Below, in pieces: positions 23,228-34,780 of a stretch of 64,000 nucleotides of DNA. The notes below the pieces were generated by a model that was not told the DNA's origin, did no database searches, and was given only the letters and a program-made list of their open reading frames with translations. The DNA comes from Gadus chalcogrammus (Eukaryota; Chordata; Actinopteri; Gadiformes; Gadidae). The translations under genes and the position numbers were made by a program. Location of the stretch: positions 9,909,302 through 9,973,301 of the forward strand of contig NC_079428.1 of assembly GCF_026213295.1 (NCBI RefSeq). The letters are read 5' to 3'. Positions within the stretch are counted from its first letter, which is position 1, and each line of letters begins with the position of its first letter.

Positions 23228-23490
23228 GTCTGTGTGTACATTCATGTGTCTAGTGTGTGCGTGGGTGTATGTTTGTGTATGTGTGTGTCTACGTGTTTGA
23301 ACACGTTTGTGTGTGTGTGTGTGTCAGTGTGCGCGTCGGTGCATGTGTGTGTGTGTCAGTGTGTACATGTGTGCGTGTGTGCATGCGTGTTTGTCAGTGT
23401 GTGCATGTGTGAGTGTGTATGTGTGCGTGGGGGGTAGACATGTCCCTTTAGGGTGTGTGCGTGTTTGTGTGCGTTTGTGTGCGTGGGGGG
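22900..23490. repeat. Long GT-rich array, about 590 bp
   Basis: Two near-pure GT blocks (22968-23032, 23161-23222) inside a larger degenerate field with recurring GTGTACATTCATGTGTCTAG (22917 and 23235) and GTCAGTGTGTG phrases. The repetition of these phrases suggests duplication of a whole GT segment. Confidence 0.9.
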
Positions 23491-24112
23491 TATTTCTATA
23501 ACGGTGTCACTTTATGTAAAAATCGTGTGGGACGTGGAACTGGAAAAGGGGGGGGGGTTGTGTAGGAGGGAGGGGGGCTGGTGACGCAGACGCAGCCGAC
23601 TAGATGTGAAGGAATCTAAATAACGTGCTTCAGGGTACCGCCAGGATCCAGATCCCATAGGAGCGTACAATATGTACAAACAAGATGTACGTGCGATACG
23701 GGCGCACGATATGTGTACATACGCTATGTGTGTCTTTCATCTCTAGGGGATATAGGGTGCTTGCGTTAGCGTTCCCACGCTAGGATTTGGCTTATTAAAT
23801 GCAACGTGCACCCCTTGATGTTTCTGAGCATGGGTGGCCTTCATTCATAGCGATTTTGACGCTCCAGTAATGTCGTTGATGTTACCAAAATGTATATCAC
23901 ATTAATGCATAGTACGTATTTTGTTTTAATATAGACAATGCAAATGTACTATTTGGTACATTTTAGCGCGTATATTTTGTTTGAAGTACTAAAAAGTGAA
24001 TTGATTGCATATTTTTCAAGATGAACACAAGAATAAAATGTACACATGCAAAGCGTGAATCAAATTTTCGTCTTCCTTGGGGAAGGATTTGCCTAACGGG
24101 GCGAGCGGACGG
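23491..24112. other. Unique intronic sequence
   Basis: G-runs at 23548-23575 (GGGGGGGGG and GAGGGGGG). 23660-23730 has repeated TATGTACA/CGATATG words. Nothing recognised. Confidence 0.35.
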
Positions 24113-24113
24113 A

Positions 24114-24132
24114 GGGGGGGGGGGGGGGGGGG
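24114..24132. repeat. Poly-G run of 19
   Basis: Uninterrupted G run; G-quadruplex-capable on the plus strand. Confidence 0.9.
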
Positions 24133-24153
24133 TGATGCGGAAGAGAATGAGGG

Positions 24154-24183
24154 GTTGCCGTAGCAACATGTAGCCATTGGCTG
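24154..24183. promoter_or_regulatory. X-box-like palindrome next to a CCAAT box
   Basis: GTTGCCGTAGCAAC is one step from the RFX consensus GTTGCCATGGCAAC, and AGCCATTGGCT (inverted CCAAT) follows about 10 bp away. X-box plus CCAAT is a known RFX/NF-Y arrangement. Motif seen; activity inferred. Confidence 0.35.
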
Positions 24184-24239
24184 GAAGCTGAAAGTGCAAG
24201 ACAAATACAGGCAGGAGGGAATGCGATAGAATATATACA

Positions 24240-24900
24240 GGGCTCAAGACTAACAGTTTCTACTGCTGGCACTTCGGAAAGTAACTTTCTTTATTTGGTG
24301 GCGCCCTAACAAATTTGGTCGCAGTATTAGGTCGAGTTTGTAGGTTGAGCTACGGTGTGCGGGATGTGTGCAGCTCCACGTGAACAGTGGTTTGTTTTTG
24401 GTTTATCTCCACATCCGAGAGAGGGTTAAGCTTCTCAGTATAAAGCCACATATGTGGCGCATTTCGTAGAAAAAAGTTGATCATCATAACGCTCATGAAC
24501 AACAACGGTACTAAAAAAGTGTAAAAAAGTTGCCGTAGGTCATGACATGCCCCCCAACCTTTAAAGAACTTTCAGTCCAATTTATTTTTTCTCGTGTTCA
24601 AACTGCTGACTAGGTACTGCTGACCAGGCCCATTTAGCTCTAAAGTGATTACCAACTACCTACTAATAATAACATGCTTCTAAATTAATATTTAGTTTTA
24701 GCTTTTTTAAGCATTATTCTAATAAAACAGGTTTTAAGCAATTTTACCGTCATTAGAAATAAAATGTTTTCATTGAGACATGCCTTTTTTATGAAGTCAC
24801 ATGATGGCGCACCGGCACTATAACATTGTCTGGGGAGAACCCTGTAATAACCTGGTCACTTAACATTGTCTGGGGAGCACCCTGTAAGAACCCTGTATTT
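24240..24900. mobile_element. Possible decayed hAT-like sequence
   Basis: GGCTCAAGACTAACAGTTTC and TTTGGTGGCGCCCTAACAAA resemble phrases in decayed fish hAT elements; TAACATTGTCTGGGGAGAACC is duplicated 40 bp apart (24821 and 24861). Ends not found. Confidence 0.25.
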
Positions 24901-25455
24901 TATATTTATATGTATAACTCACATCCACATGATCAATGCTGTTAGTCTAGAGCCAGGATATACATGAATATATATGTATGTATGGATTCACCCCAACCGT
25001 GCCAAGAACGATTCCCAGGCCAAAGGGGCCGAGCACCCATCCACATAAGATAAAGAAGACTAGAGATGAAATGCCCACGAAGGAGATGATAATCCTCTGT
25101 GGTTCTACAAACCGAGGTCTGCAAAACCGCCATCAATACATATTATATACAATATATTAAGGATGCCTGGAACAAAATATGAAATGCCTCTCGGAATTTG
25201 TCCCTCAAAATCACGTAAATATAGCAACTGCGTTCTTGTGTCTGAGACACATCGCCATGCACACAGAGTATTGCTAGGATTCTCAACAGCTTGATTTGTT
25301 GTAATTAGTATGATCCATTAAATATATTATTCAAAGGTTAATAAAGGTTTAGCTTGTATAATGAATATGGCTCTACCATTTTATAATATGGCCTATAAAA
25401 CGTACTAATTGTGTGTGTTCCTGTGTTTGAACACATTACACCATTTGCATTATTG

Positions 25456-25896
25456 TGTTGTGGTCACAGCAGTCTGCTGTGTTTTCCTCCTCCTGGTCTG
25501 CCACTCCCCCTGTCTGTCTCACCTCACGCCTGGCCCTCATCCACAATCATGCTCACCTGGTCCTCATCCCCAATCAACCCCCTTCATAAACCCTTGGATT
25601 CCCTGCTGTCGGCGCCAGATTGTACTACGCACTACCGTGGTAACTATACGTGCCTGGCTCTAGTGTTACTTGCTACCTCGCTCTCTTACTCTAGTCTCTT
25701 GTTGTTTTTGGACCACATCTAACTTTTGTTCCTCTGCCTGCAGTTACCCGGATCACTCACTGCAGCTCGCCCACCTCGCTCTCCCCCCGGCTCCCTCATC
25801 CACTACCTGCTTCCCACCTTGTTCAATAAACCCTTTTTGTTATCCCTTCAACATCGTCTCTGTCTGCTCTTGGGTTCAGCATCGTCTAACATAACA
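25456..25896 (+). mobile_element. Solo LTR (Ty3/Gypsy-type), 441 bp
   Basis: Begins TGTTGTG and ends CATAACA, imperfect inverted ends with TG...CA. Flanked by an exact 5-bp duplication, TATTG, at 25451-25455 and 25897-25901. Carries the polyadenylation signal AATAAA at 25825 and the CT-rich, GATCACTCACTGCAG-type body usual in fish Gypsy LTRs. No second LTR or internal coding region nearby, so it is the product of LTR-LTR recombination. In sense on the plus strand, antisense to the neurexin exons. Confidence 0.85.
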
Positions 25897-25901
25897 TATT
25901 G

Positions 25902-26340
25902 GAGTTATCAACTTACAACTATCAAAATAAGTGTACCCAATATGACCCACGTCAGATTGATTGTCTCTCAAGCCAAGATGTCTCTCAAATTGATTACTTA
26001 TATAGTCCCTAATAGTCTCTGTAACCACGGCTCCTGTTGCTAGGGTTATAATTATGGGATGCCTTCAAGGCGAAAACACACACTGAGCTGAGCTGGCACT
26101 TGGCTGGTCGCCCTCGACGACGAGGCGCTCAACAAACCACTGGGAGCTTGGATCAAAATCGACAAAGACAAGACGTGGAGTGTAGGCGATCATACACACA
26201 CGATTCACATATTATGAGACTCAGACTTAGTTTATTTATCACATCCAAGCATAAGTGAGTTCAGTGCAGCTAATGCTTGCCCTGTGCACACCCCCCCCCC
26301 AGATAGATAGACAGATATCCCGTTGTATATAAACACTATA
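25902..26340. other. Unique intronic sequence
   Basis: Short C10 run at 26290 and GATAGATAGACAGATA at 26302. Otherwise nothing recognised. Confidence 0.4.
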
Positions 26341-27560
26341 TACAGTTTTAACATAATACAAATAGAAATTGACATCTAATAATAATATAATAATTCAACA
26401 CCATAGTGATAACACAATATCTCATGAGAAATAATGAAACAAAAAAACAATAATACTGTCAAAGGCTATAACAACAGTTGGTCAGTCCATCAGTCTTGCT
26501 GTGCAGTCCATCAGACGGATTTTACCAGTCAGATGGTCTGCAGGAAGAAACTCCTTCTGAGCCTTCCTACTTTGGGGCTTGAGGCTGCAGTGGCCCCAGA
26601 GAGAGAAACGGTTCAGAAGTATGCAGTCCTCGTCTCCTGAAGCACTGATTGTGATCATCCTCCGGGGAGAGGTGCGCTGGGCAGGTGGTGAGCTCGGCAG
26701 TTGAGCGGAGCAGCTGGAGTAGCAGTAAGCACGTGTGTTCAAAGTCCTGCAGGAACCCGTCGGTTTACCCCGAGCCTTGTCCACCTCTCTTAAAGAGTGA
26801 AGACGAGTGACTCCTGAACACCACTACATGATCGGCATGGGTCGACCAGGTCAGCTTCTTGGATGTGTGAAGGTGTCCCACCCCCTCGTCAGGACCCCCG
26901 TTGATGCTGAGTGATCTGGGAGGCGGCCGCTGGTCACTTTTTCCTGAAGTCTAACATCACCCCCTCTGCCTTAGCAACATTCAGTGAGAGGTTTATTCGT
27001 CCGGCACAAAAGTAACAGATTCAACACTTCAACAGTAAAGAGTGGAGATTCTCCCCGATCGTCACATCCGGAGATCAGACTTCGGTCAAGCGACAATGCT
27101 GGACATTTGAAAACGTGTGGGATTAATGAAGAAAGAGTTGGAGAGTTTCAAAGTAGCAGCAGAGCTGGCTGAGCCTTGCAGTATTTAAAACAGTACCGGG
27201 GATGCCATCTGGTCCAGCCGGCTTCCTGGCATCAATCGTCCTGAATGAACTCCTCACCTCATGCTCTGCCATCTTCAGGGGGCACTCCTCGCAAATGCCG
27301 CTGTCCGTGGCACTCACGGTTGTTGACGCCGGTGACATCGAAACGGGTATATAAGCTATTTAGCTCATTGGCCAGGCAGATGTCAGCGTTCGATGTGGTG
27401 GCGTTGGGTTTAAAGTCCACAGTCGTCCTAATGCCTGAACACGTACATCTATGATGGGACTGATGAAGGTTGCCTCCATCTTCTCTCTGTACTACCTTCT
27501 TGCGTCTTTGACACTCCTCCGCTGGTAGCATGACGCTCGTCAGCGGGACACATTCCTGAT
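26341..27560 (-). pseudogene. Decayed LINE reverse transcriptase (L2/CR1/Rex1-like)
   Basis: Non-LTR retrotransposon remnant read from high to low coordinates, in several frames. Blocks in protein order: LANELNSLYTRFDV (27335-27380, the segment before the RT core), VRSSFRTIDARKPAGPDGIPG (27190-27245, first RT motif), then LSLNVAKAEGVMLDFRKK (26935-26990), KKLTWSTHADHVV (26820-26860) and the tail block around KAQKEFLPADHL (26500-26560). The RT palm between the first and second groups, including the YADD-type motif, is missing (about 26990-27180), so there is a large internal deletion as well as frameshifts. The AT-rich 26341-26480 may be the 3' UTR. Inactive. Confidence 0.8.
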
Positions 27561-27594
27561 GTAAGGCCAACGGGGTATGGCCTGGCCTGGCCCG

Positions 27595-28095
27595 ACCAGA
27601 CACGATGTCATGTGATTGGCATCGCCTCACATCCTCCCTAGTGGCTGCTTGTGGGAGATTACAACATTGTTGCTTTGATTGCTTAAAACAAAGAAATTAA
27701 TTTGAATATGATTTTGCATAGTCTGCCATTACTCCCTGAATGTGGATTATCCAATCACATTGCCGAAACGCACGCTCATTTCTTATAAAGATGACCTCCG
27801 TTAAATTTTTATCCCAAATCTTTGACACGCCTCAACCTCTGCCACATGCAAGCCTTCCCATAATCCTTTGCACCATGCATAGGGGCTTGCCAACTGAACT
27901 TCAGTTAACCTTATGCAAATAAGCGTGTAATGCGTATGTCCATGTGATTGGACAATCAACATTCAATGACTTCTGGTGGGACCATGCAGACATTCTTTGT
28001 TTTGCAGCTTGTGACAACGTTGTATACTCCCACAAGCAGCAACTGGAGAGGGCGTAAGGGCGATGCCATGAGATGATACCGGTTCTGACCGTGCT
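27595..28095. mobile_element. Foldback element with inverted arms of about 190 bp
   Basis: Left-arm blocks GATTGGCATCGCC, GGCTGCTTGTGGGAG, TACAACATTGTT, AAAACAAAG and TTATCCAATCACAT recur in the same order as reverse complements on the right arm (28084 back to 27935). The spacer is about 115 bp (27790-27905). The arms are diverged but collinear, so the unit can fold into a long stem. It sits between the endonuclease and RT pieces of the LINE, which it probably interrupted. No coding capacity; family not identified. Confidence 0.65.
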
Positions 28096-28439
28096 GAGAC
28101 AGTAGGAAAGATTTGTGCACAGATTCACCACTTTCATTTGTTCACCCGAAAATCTTGATTTGCCTCGCCGATTTCCCGCACAGCATCTATAAATTAGGAA
28201 TTAGCCTCTAGAATAATCTTCTCGACCAAATCAACGCTTCGTCAAACAGGCCGACACCGTCAGTATGAATACGTCACAGTGACGTCATCCAATGTGTCCT
28301 GAAGCGTGACCTAACGTTGGGTTGACTAACGTTTCACATGACACATTAGCCGGGGTTCCTGCTTCTACTGTTTGTAATTTGGAAGCAAGAAAATGGCGAC
28401 TTGCCTGATGGAGGGAGGGATTTGACCTTGTAGCTGTCC

Positions 28440-28690
28440 TTGGATTGAGAATATCAGCAGTCTCGGTCCACTCTGCCCTCTTGCTGCCTGTTATATGCAG
28501 GTGGAAGTTTACTGTATTCAGGGATGCTCTGTTTAAGCCCCCTGCCACGATGTGGGCATTGTCTGGATATTGGTCTGGATTGTGTTTATATAGTTCAACA
28601 GCTCTTTGCGAGCACTGTCCGTATTTGTCTGGGAGGGAATGTATACTCCGATCAAAATCACATAGGAAATGTCTCAGTGATGAGTAGGTG
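28440..28690 (-). pseudogene. Decayed LINE endonuclease (APE type)
   Basis: One frame reads ILIGVYIPSQTNTDSA (28615-28662), matching the VYIPPQA-type motif of LINE endonucleases; after a frameshift it continues NAHIVAGGLNRASLNTV (28510-28560), matching the IVAGDFN motif. The catalytic Asp of GDFN is replaced (GGLN), so it is dead even without the frameshift. Same strand and order as the RT remnant at 26341-27560, so probably the 5' half of the same element. Confidence 0.75.
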
Positions 28691-29125
28691 AGTAAGTCCG
28701 ATAGAAAACAAGTCTCACCCGATTGGATATGGGCCACAAGTCAAATAAGAGTAAAAGAGGAGAATAAAACAATAAAAGAAAACTCTGGTCAGAGAACGCA
28801 GGATTGGATATAGTAGTTCCATTTTCTGAACATATACATATACAATAACATACTCTAATACGAAAGTACACATCCAAATCATAACTTATGACCCATTTAC
28901 GCACAATACCCTAAATAGCGTGAACTAGTATGGTACTGCAATATAATCTAAAATGACATTTACATACATTAATCTAATCACGCAGGAAACCGCCTTCATG
29001 CGGTTATGTTTGTCCATATATTTGTAAGATATGTTGGCATATAACTACCCGAGGTTAATTATATGTTACTTTTGTTTGAAGATTTGTTGTAATTAATATT
29101 AATATAATTATCATCAATTCCTTGT
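28691..29125. other. AT-rich intronic sequence
   Basis: Nothing recognised; several ATATAC words near 28830-28870. Confidence 0.35.
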
Positions 29126-29172
29126 CCTGTCTAGCTCAACTGGTAGAGCATGACAGCCTGCCATGCTAAGAA
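29126..29172 (+). mobile_element. tRNA-like SINE head fragment
   Basis: CCTGTCTAGCTCAACTGGTAG, then AGCATGACAGCCTGCCATGC, the tRNA-derived head of HpaI-like fish SINEs (A box TAGCTCAACTGG). No B box or tail follows, so it is not a tRNA gene. Confidence 0.6.
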
Positions 29173-29716
29173 TAAATGTGAATAATACCAACAGTATTGC
29201 AGGACGTTTTGTGCAGAAAGGGCCCACTTAACAAGATAGCATGTACAATATAACTCTGTAAGAAATCTCAATGACAAAGCCGCCTTTATATGTACGTATC
29301 ACTCAGCTGCAAAGCATATTCTATCAGCACCTCTCTCTTAATCTCTCCCTCCTCTTCCTTTTTAATCAGACTTTATTTCCCTTTCGCTCTCTCTCTCTGC
29401 TATTGTTAATACCATTCGCCTCACTTCTTTCAGCATCTCCTTTTTCTTCTACCCTCAGAAACGTGTACTTCACCGGTACCTACGGGTTTCTAATTCAACT
29501 TCTGGTTCGTTCATTAACCCTCTTCATCCCCACCCCGTCCCCCCACTGACCCTAATTACAACCTCTGACCCCTACCCACCCCAAAGAACGACAAGTTCTA
29601 CGGCCAATTCCTACCCTTTCTTACTTCACTTACTCCCCCCCCCCCTCTAAGAGTGATTACATGTGGGCCTAATTCAATTACGCTCCTAACTACTTGGACC
29701 TTACACTTTTCTTTTT
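29173..29716. other. Pyrimidine-rich intronic sequence
   Basis: 29330-29460 is C/T-rich; C12 run at 29634-29645. Nothing recognised. Confidence 0.4.
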
Positions 29717-29935
<219 letters not shown>

Positions 29936-31404
29936 TGCAATTAAAGATGGGAGAGGCGTAGGGCCAAGACCCTTGGACACCGATGAAAAATGGCTGACCG
30001 AATCCATTTCATTAAGAAGCGCGGAGGGCCGTAGGGTCGTGTGCAACACTCCGGTGCTCGAAGCGAGCAACAGTTCAGTCATTATTGGCTCTATCGGTTT
30101 AGATGGAAACATCGACCAGGATTGCCTCGATATGGGATAAAATTGGATTGCGCTGCGATGATAGATTTTACTTTTGAGCAACATTTGGGCATTTCATACA
30201 CCGTCCGATGCGATATGTAAAGGACATTATTGTGCAATATGTTTTAAAACACAGTTGTGCCTTTTAAAAAGGTGCTGTCAGTGAGATTTAAGAGTTGTCA
30301 AAAGAGGGACAGGGTAGAAAAGAATCAAAAAACATCTCTTCCCTCTCTGCTCCCTCCCTCCCTCGGTTCTCCAACATCGAATAATGTTGCATTTCACGCA
30401 CCTGTGATTGACTGGCATGATGGAATCCCTCAAGCACGGAAAATATGCCCGTCAGAAATTAGCCGGCAGCGGTTTAAAAACTAAATTGGCTCATACAGAC
30501 GCAGGTGCTGTCAAATCGAAACGGATATTCTCGGAGAGCAACAAATCACCCTCAAATAATGTACCGATCCATATCTTTAACGCTCAGGTAAAAGTGAGTT
30601 TGAACTCACTTTTTTTTGTAGCATGAAAGCTTAACAGAATCCCCGGGGAATGAACCACCTTGTTGGTAAACTACCACCTGTGATGTCAGTGGTTAGATGG
30701 GGAAATGCCTTGCGATGAATAATCAGCCTTACCACCAGCTGGTAAAATAGGGCCTCTTTAATTTCCCTCTTGTCTACATGGACTTCTAGTTCAAGGGTTT
30801 ATGACAAATGAACACATTTGTTCCATTTGATGTGTTCTGTTACATGTGCATGTTAACTCTGATATGCGGTTGCATTTCACAGCGCATAGGGGGTGGGCAG
30901 ATTGTCTTTGAGGGATGCTTGGCTGGTTTTATGCTTCCCTGGACCTTTGATTTATTTCCTCTGCTTAGCCTGAAGTGAACCTGATTAATTACAGCTCGGG
31001 TCATTATCTTTGTATGTAAACAGAGACTCCTTGTGCTCACAGACCTTTTTCAGAAGCACATTTTTTTCCTGGGAAGAAGCAGTGAAAGAAAGAAAGATGG
31101 TTGTGGATGCTAACATCGGAGGCATTTGGCGGGGCAATGTGGCCAATCAGAAAACGACAAGCCTCAGGAAACCAATCAGTGATTGGTTATGGTCAAGGTA
31201 GGGGGGAGGAGCCTCACCAAACCAGACCGGGCCGTCCATATGCTCTGAGTCACTGCTCTAGCCCTGACCTTCAGAGGGTCAGTCTTGTGGAGCGGCCTTA
31301 CTAAGGCCTGATCCCCCTCCATCACCATGAGTGTCAGGATCCCCCGTCTTACAAATAGGTTTCCATTGGTTATTCATCCTGGTGTCCCACCCTTCATCAC
31401 ACAT
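29936..31404. other. Unique intronic sequence, parts CNE-like
   Basis: 29985-30150 (CAGTCATTATTGGCTCTATC, GATTGCCTCGATATGGG) and 30400-30600 are non-repetitive, balanced in composition and open in several frames without a recognisable product. Confidence 0.3.
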
Positions 31405-31562
31405 TCTGATCATGTGAATGGCCATTCAGACAGAAGGTCCTGGGTCCAATCCCCAATGTCTGAGGCTTAACCGTAGGCATGCTAGCCCAATATGTCCTTC
31501 TTCTTAATGAGCAGTAACTCTCTTCACTGTGAGTCACTTTAGATAAAAGTCTGCTGAAATAA
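31405..31562 (+). mobile_element. Decayed fish SINE, plus orientation
   Basis: CAGACAGAAGGTCCTGGGTCC, AATCCCCAATGTCTGAGG, TAATGAGCAGTAACTC and the tail GAGTCACTTTAGATAAAAG, TCTGCTGAAATAAA: head, B box, centre and tail in order. Confidence 0.7.
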
Positions 31563-32514
31563 ACTCAGCAGGAATACTAAAAACTGAGTTGCATTTATAA
31601 AACATGAATACGAATGTCAGGTTTCTAGGTTGAGTTTTTGAAACGATTGTGCTACAACATCTGTTTATTCCACAGGGAAAAGTAAACCATCTTAGACACA
31701 CAGCGTATAGGAGCGAGACTCAAAACAGCCGCATGATCAGCTAGTTCGCCGCCAACTAGCCGTTTCCGGGTAAAAACTCAAACACAGAGGTTGTTCACTG
31801 ATTTTAGATGCGCGGTGAAAACGCTGAACATCACAGCCTTCGATAAGAGCAACATCAATCTATATACTGCAAGTAGGCTGTTCTCCTGACCCGAACAACA
31901 AGTTAATCTGTTTTGTTTTGCTGAAACTCCACTCAGGGGGATCTCATGCGTTTGAGGCAAAGCCATGTCTCACAGGATTTATACGCAGACTCCAATTCAG
32001 ATAGCAGATTAGAAGGGAGTTTACTACTCTGCCTCCCTCTTCCATTGGCTGCTAGGACAAACAGTTGGTGACCCGGTGATGGATTCTTGTTTAACAATCA
32101 GAAAGGGTTTAAAGTTTAATCATATTTCAAATCTGGTAATGTGTTGACATAGTTTGAGAGGGTCTAGGTTAGCAGTCCATGGTGAAAAGGGGTTATCTTT
32201 CGTGTACTTTTCAGGACAATTCGTTGTGTATTTCATTACCCTGGAAAAGTCTTTGATTGGTTTGTGGATGCTTGAACAGAATATTTTATGTTAATATTTG
32301 TAATTATATTTGAGTTTTGGGTGTGGACTGCATTTTATTGCTGGAGGTCAGGGAGGTGTGTGTTTATGCCATGGCTGGGGGATAGGGGAATGTGTGCTTT
32401 AATATTTTGGGGCAACAGTCTCATATTGAGTTAGATAATCCCTTGATCCTTAAACCCATAGAGAGCCCTGGGTGATGAGCGAACACACACACACTCACGC
32501 ACACACAGGCTTAA
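31563..32514. other. Unique intronic sequence
   Basis: No repeats of note before the GACA tract. Nothing recognised. Confidence 0.4.
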
Positions 32515-32538
32515 AGACGGATGGAGAGACAGATATGC

Positions 32539-32573
<35 letters not shown>

Positions 32574-32930
32574 AAGACAGGATTGAGGACAGACCGATAG
32601 AGACAAATGGGGAGATAGACATGCAGAGAGACGGTTGAATGGAGCGACTGACAGATACAGACATATTCGACAGGCAGACTGTCTTAAAGACGGAGACAGC
32701 TAGCCAAATGGAGAGACAAACAGTCAGATAGGCAGACAGACCAGTAGAAGGAGAAAGGGAGACACAGAGGAGAGACAAAACATTAAACAAAAACAGAGAC
32801 CGAGGGACCAAAGGACATAGAAGCAGACATAGAAAAAGGGGTCAAAAGACAGAGAAACACATAGACAGAGAGACAAACAGATGGACAATCCGACAGAGTC
32901 AGAAACACAGGCAGACAGATAGGGATCAGC
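32515..32930. repeat. (GACA)n tetranucleotide field
   Basis: Pure ACAG/GACA for about 35 bp (32538-32572) inside 400 bp of degenerate GACAGA and GAGAGAC words. Confidence 0.85.
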
Positions 32931-34330
32931 GATAACTGGTGGTTGGGTTGTGTTTGTCCTTCCCGCGGTCATTGAAGGACGGCCACGGGTTAGAGAGGAG
33001 GAGGAAGCGACGGAGGAGGAGGGGGTGGTGGCAAAGGGGAGGTAGTGGTAAAGAAGAAGGTGCTGGTGATGAAGGTCCAATGAATTGTCCCCGTCCCATG
33101 TCCCCTGAGGTCGGTGGCCCAGGGCTGACATGTGGCAGTAGCACCTGACCCAGTTAGCTGACGGTATAGCTAGCGAATGCTTTCTCTCTTTTCCCCCTAG
33201 AAAATGGATATTCCAAAGACAGCACATACTTACAACGGCGCATGTACTTATGTATACGGTTGTTTTATTCACAGTTATGAGCACATTCTTCGAAAGTGTG
33301 TCAAATCTGCGAGATTGTTGGAAGTTAAAAATGGCATCAGTTCCTGAGATCTCTGGTGAGTCTGCTTTGGTTCGTCGCCAAATAGGATTATAGATTTTTT
33401 TTCTCTCCCTAAAGACGTTTCTCTGGGCTGTCTGTCGAGGATAAACACTATAATAATTTCCGCGATGGGTAGGATCGATAACGAAGCAAGCCGAGGTCTT
33501 GTTTGATTAACCCCCTTTAATCAACTGCCAACATTGAAACCTTGAAAAATATTGTTGTTTTCTTTACCCAGAACTTGGTTTAAATGTGTCCTTGGGTATT
33601 ATCCAGAACTGGTCATTAAGTAGTCACTCGGGAAAAAAATGATGTCATTATAATTTGGAAGAACCTTTAATTAACTTGGAGAGTAAGTGTTATTAGGAGG
33701 AAGTTTGGAGTCGCTGTCAGAGTTCAACATATTCAATCAAAGTACGCTTGGTGTTATTTCATTATTCTAATATCTCCTCTATTTCTTACATTTAAGAAGT
33801 GTTTTTTATTTAAAGTTAGTAATTATCCCGGCATTATGCGTCTAGTCCGTTGATCTAATACGGGGTGGGTTGGGTACGATGACTGTATGGAGGAGAACCC
33901 CTGGGAGCGCCGTTGAGTGACTTTCATAAATAAATCAAGATGGCTGCCACTGATGAGTCACATGTTCCGATGCTCTGATTGGTTGGAGGTCAATCCAATT
34001 ATTTCCAGAGGCATTTTGGTCAACACCCCGTTAATAACGTCACTTAGAAACCGAAAATTAACTGAGGAGTTCCAGACTAATGTGCATTTGCGTATTATTC
34101 CGGTGATAGTAGGCCTATGAGCAATGTCCTCTAAAGCAGTTTCACAAAGTCTTTCTGTTTGGGTTAATTATACATTTCAAGAGGAAAAGCCATCTTAAAT
34201 CACGGATATAGGTAGACTGGGGAAATTGAGGTTTCTAACCACTAAACAATCCCTGTTGCTGTGTGGAAGGGGACCATCAAGAAGAGCATAGGAGGCATAT
34301 TGTACTTTCTTCATAGGTACCAATTCCTAC
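32931..34330. other. Unique intronic sequence
   Basis: GGAGGA-rich patch at 32993-33055. AAGATGGCTGCC near 33937 is a YY1-type motif. No transposon recognised; open frames lack family features. Confidence 0.35.
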
Positions 34331-34780
34331 TCAAACGATGCAAAAGTTTGAAACAGAGTGGATTTTTGCTAAAAATTTAACAAACATTGCAGGTGTTTTT
34401 AAAAGCTGGCATAAAAATGACATATATTTAGATGCAAGCCTAACAAAGATCAGGGGCTGCACCTGTTTTGTTTTCAGCTGCAATTACAGTTTATTTTATT
34501 CTGAAGTCACTGTATCGCCATTTTCCTGTGGAATAGCGTCTGTTGAACGTGGTGACACATTTCACTGTGGGGAAGAAGCCAGCAATAAAGTTAATCTTTA
34601 TTCCACACTCTCTAAAGGCGTCCCTGCGTGCGCACAAAGTCATGGAGGACCCGGCGACCTTTACATAAAAACAAACTGCTAATTTAACATTTTGCAGCAA
34701 GTACCAGCACATTCCCCGACAAGGCCTCAGCCCTGGGACTCCAGTATAAATGTCTGTGGTGCAAATTAAACCGTGAGAGC
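34331..34780. other. CNE-like unique sequence
   Basis: 450 bp without repeats, of even composition, with TTTTCAGCTGCAATTAC, TGGTGACACATTTCACTG and GCAAATTAAACCGTGAG words. Its 114-codon frame has no recognisable product. The best candidate in the window for a conserved intronic element. Confidence 0.35.

Noticed and set aside
24114..24132. Poly-G runs as telomere or G-quadruplex elements
   Set aside because: Simple homopolymers; no TTAGGG units anywhere. Quadruplex potential is generic for G-runs.
29126..29172. Possible tRNA gene
   Set aside because: Has an A-box-like start but no B box, acceptor stem or cloverleaf; it is a SINE head.
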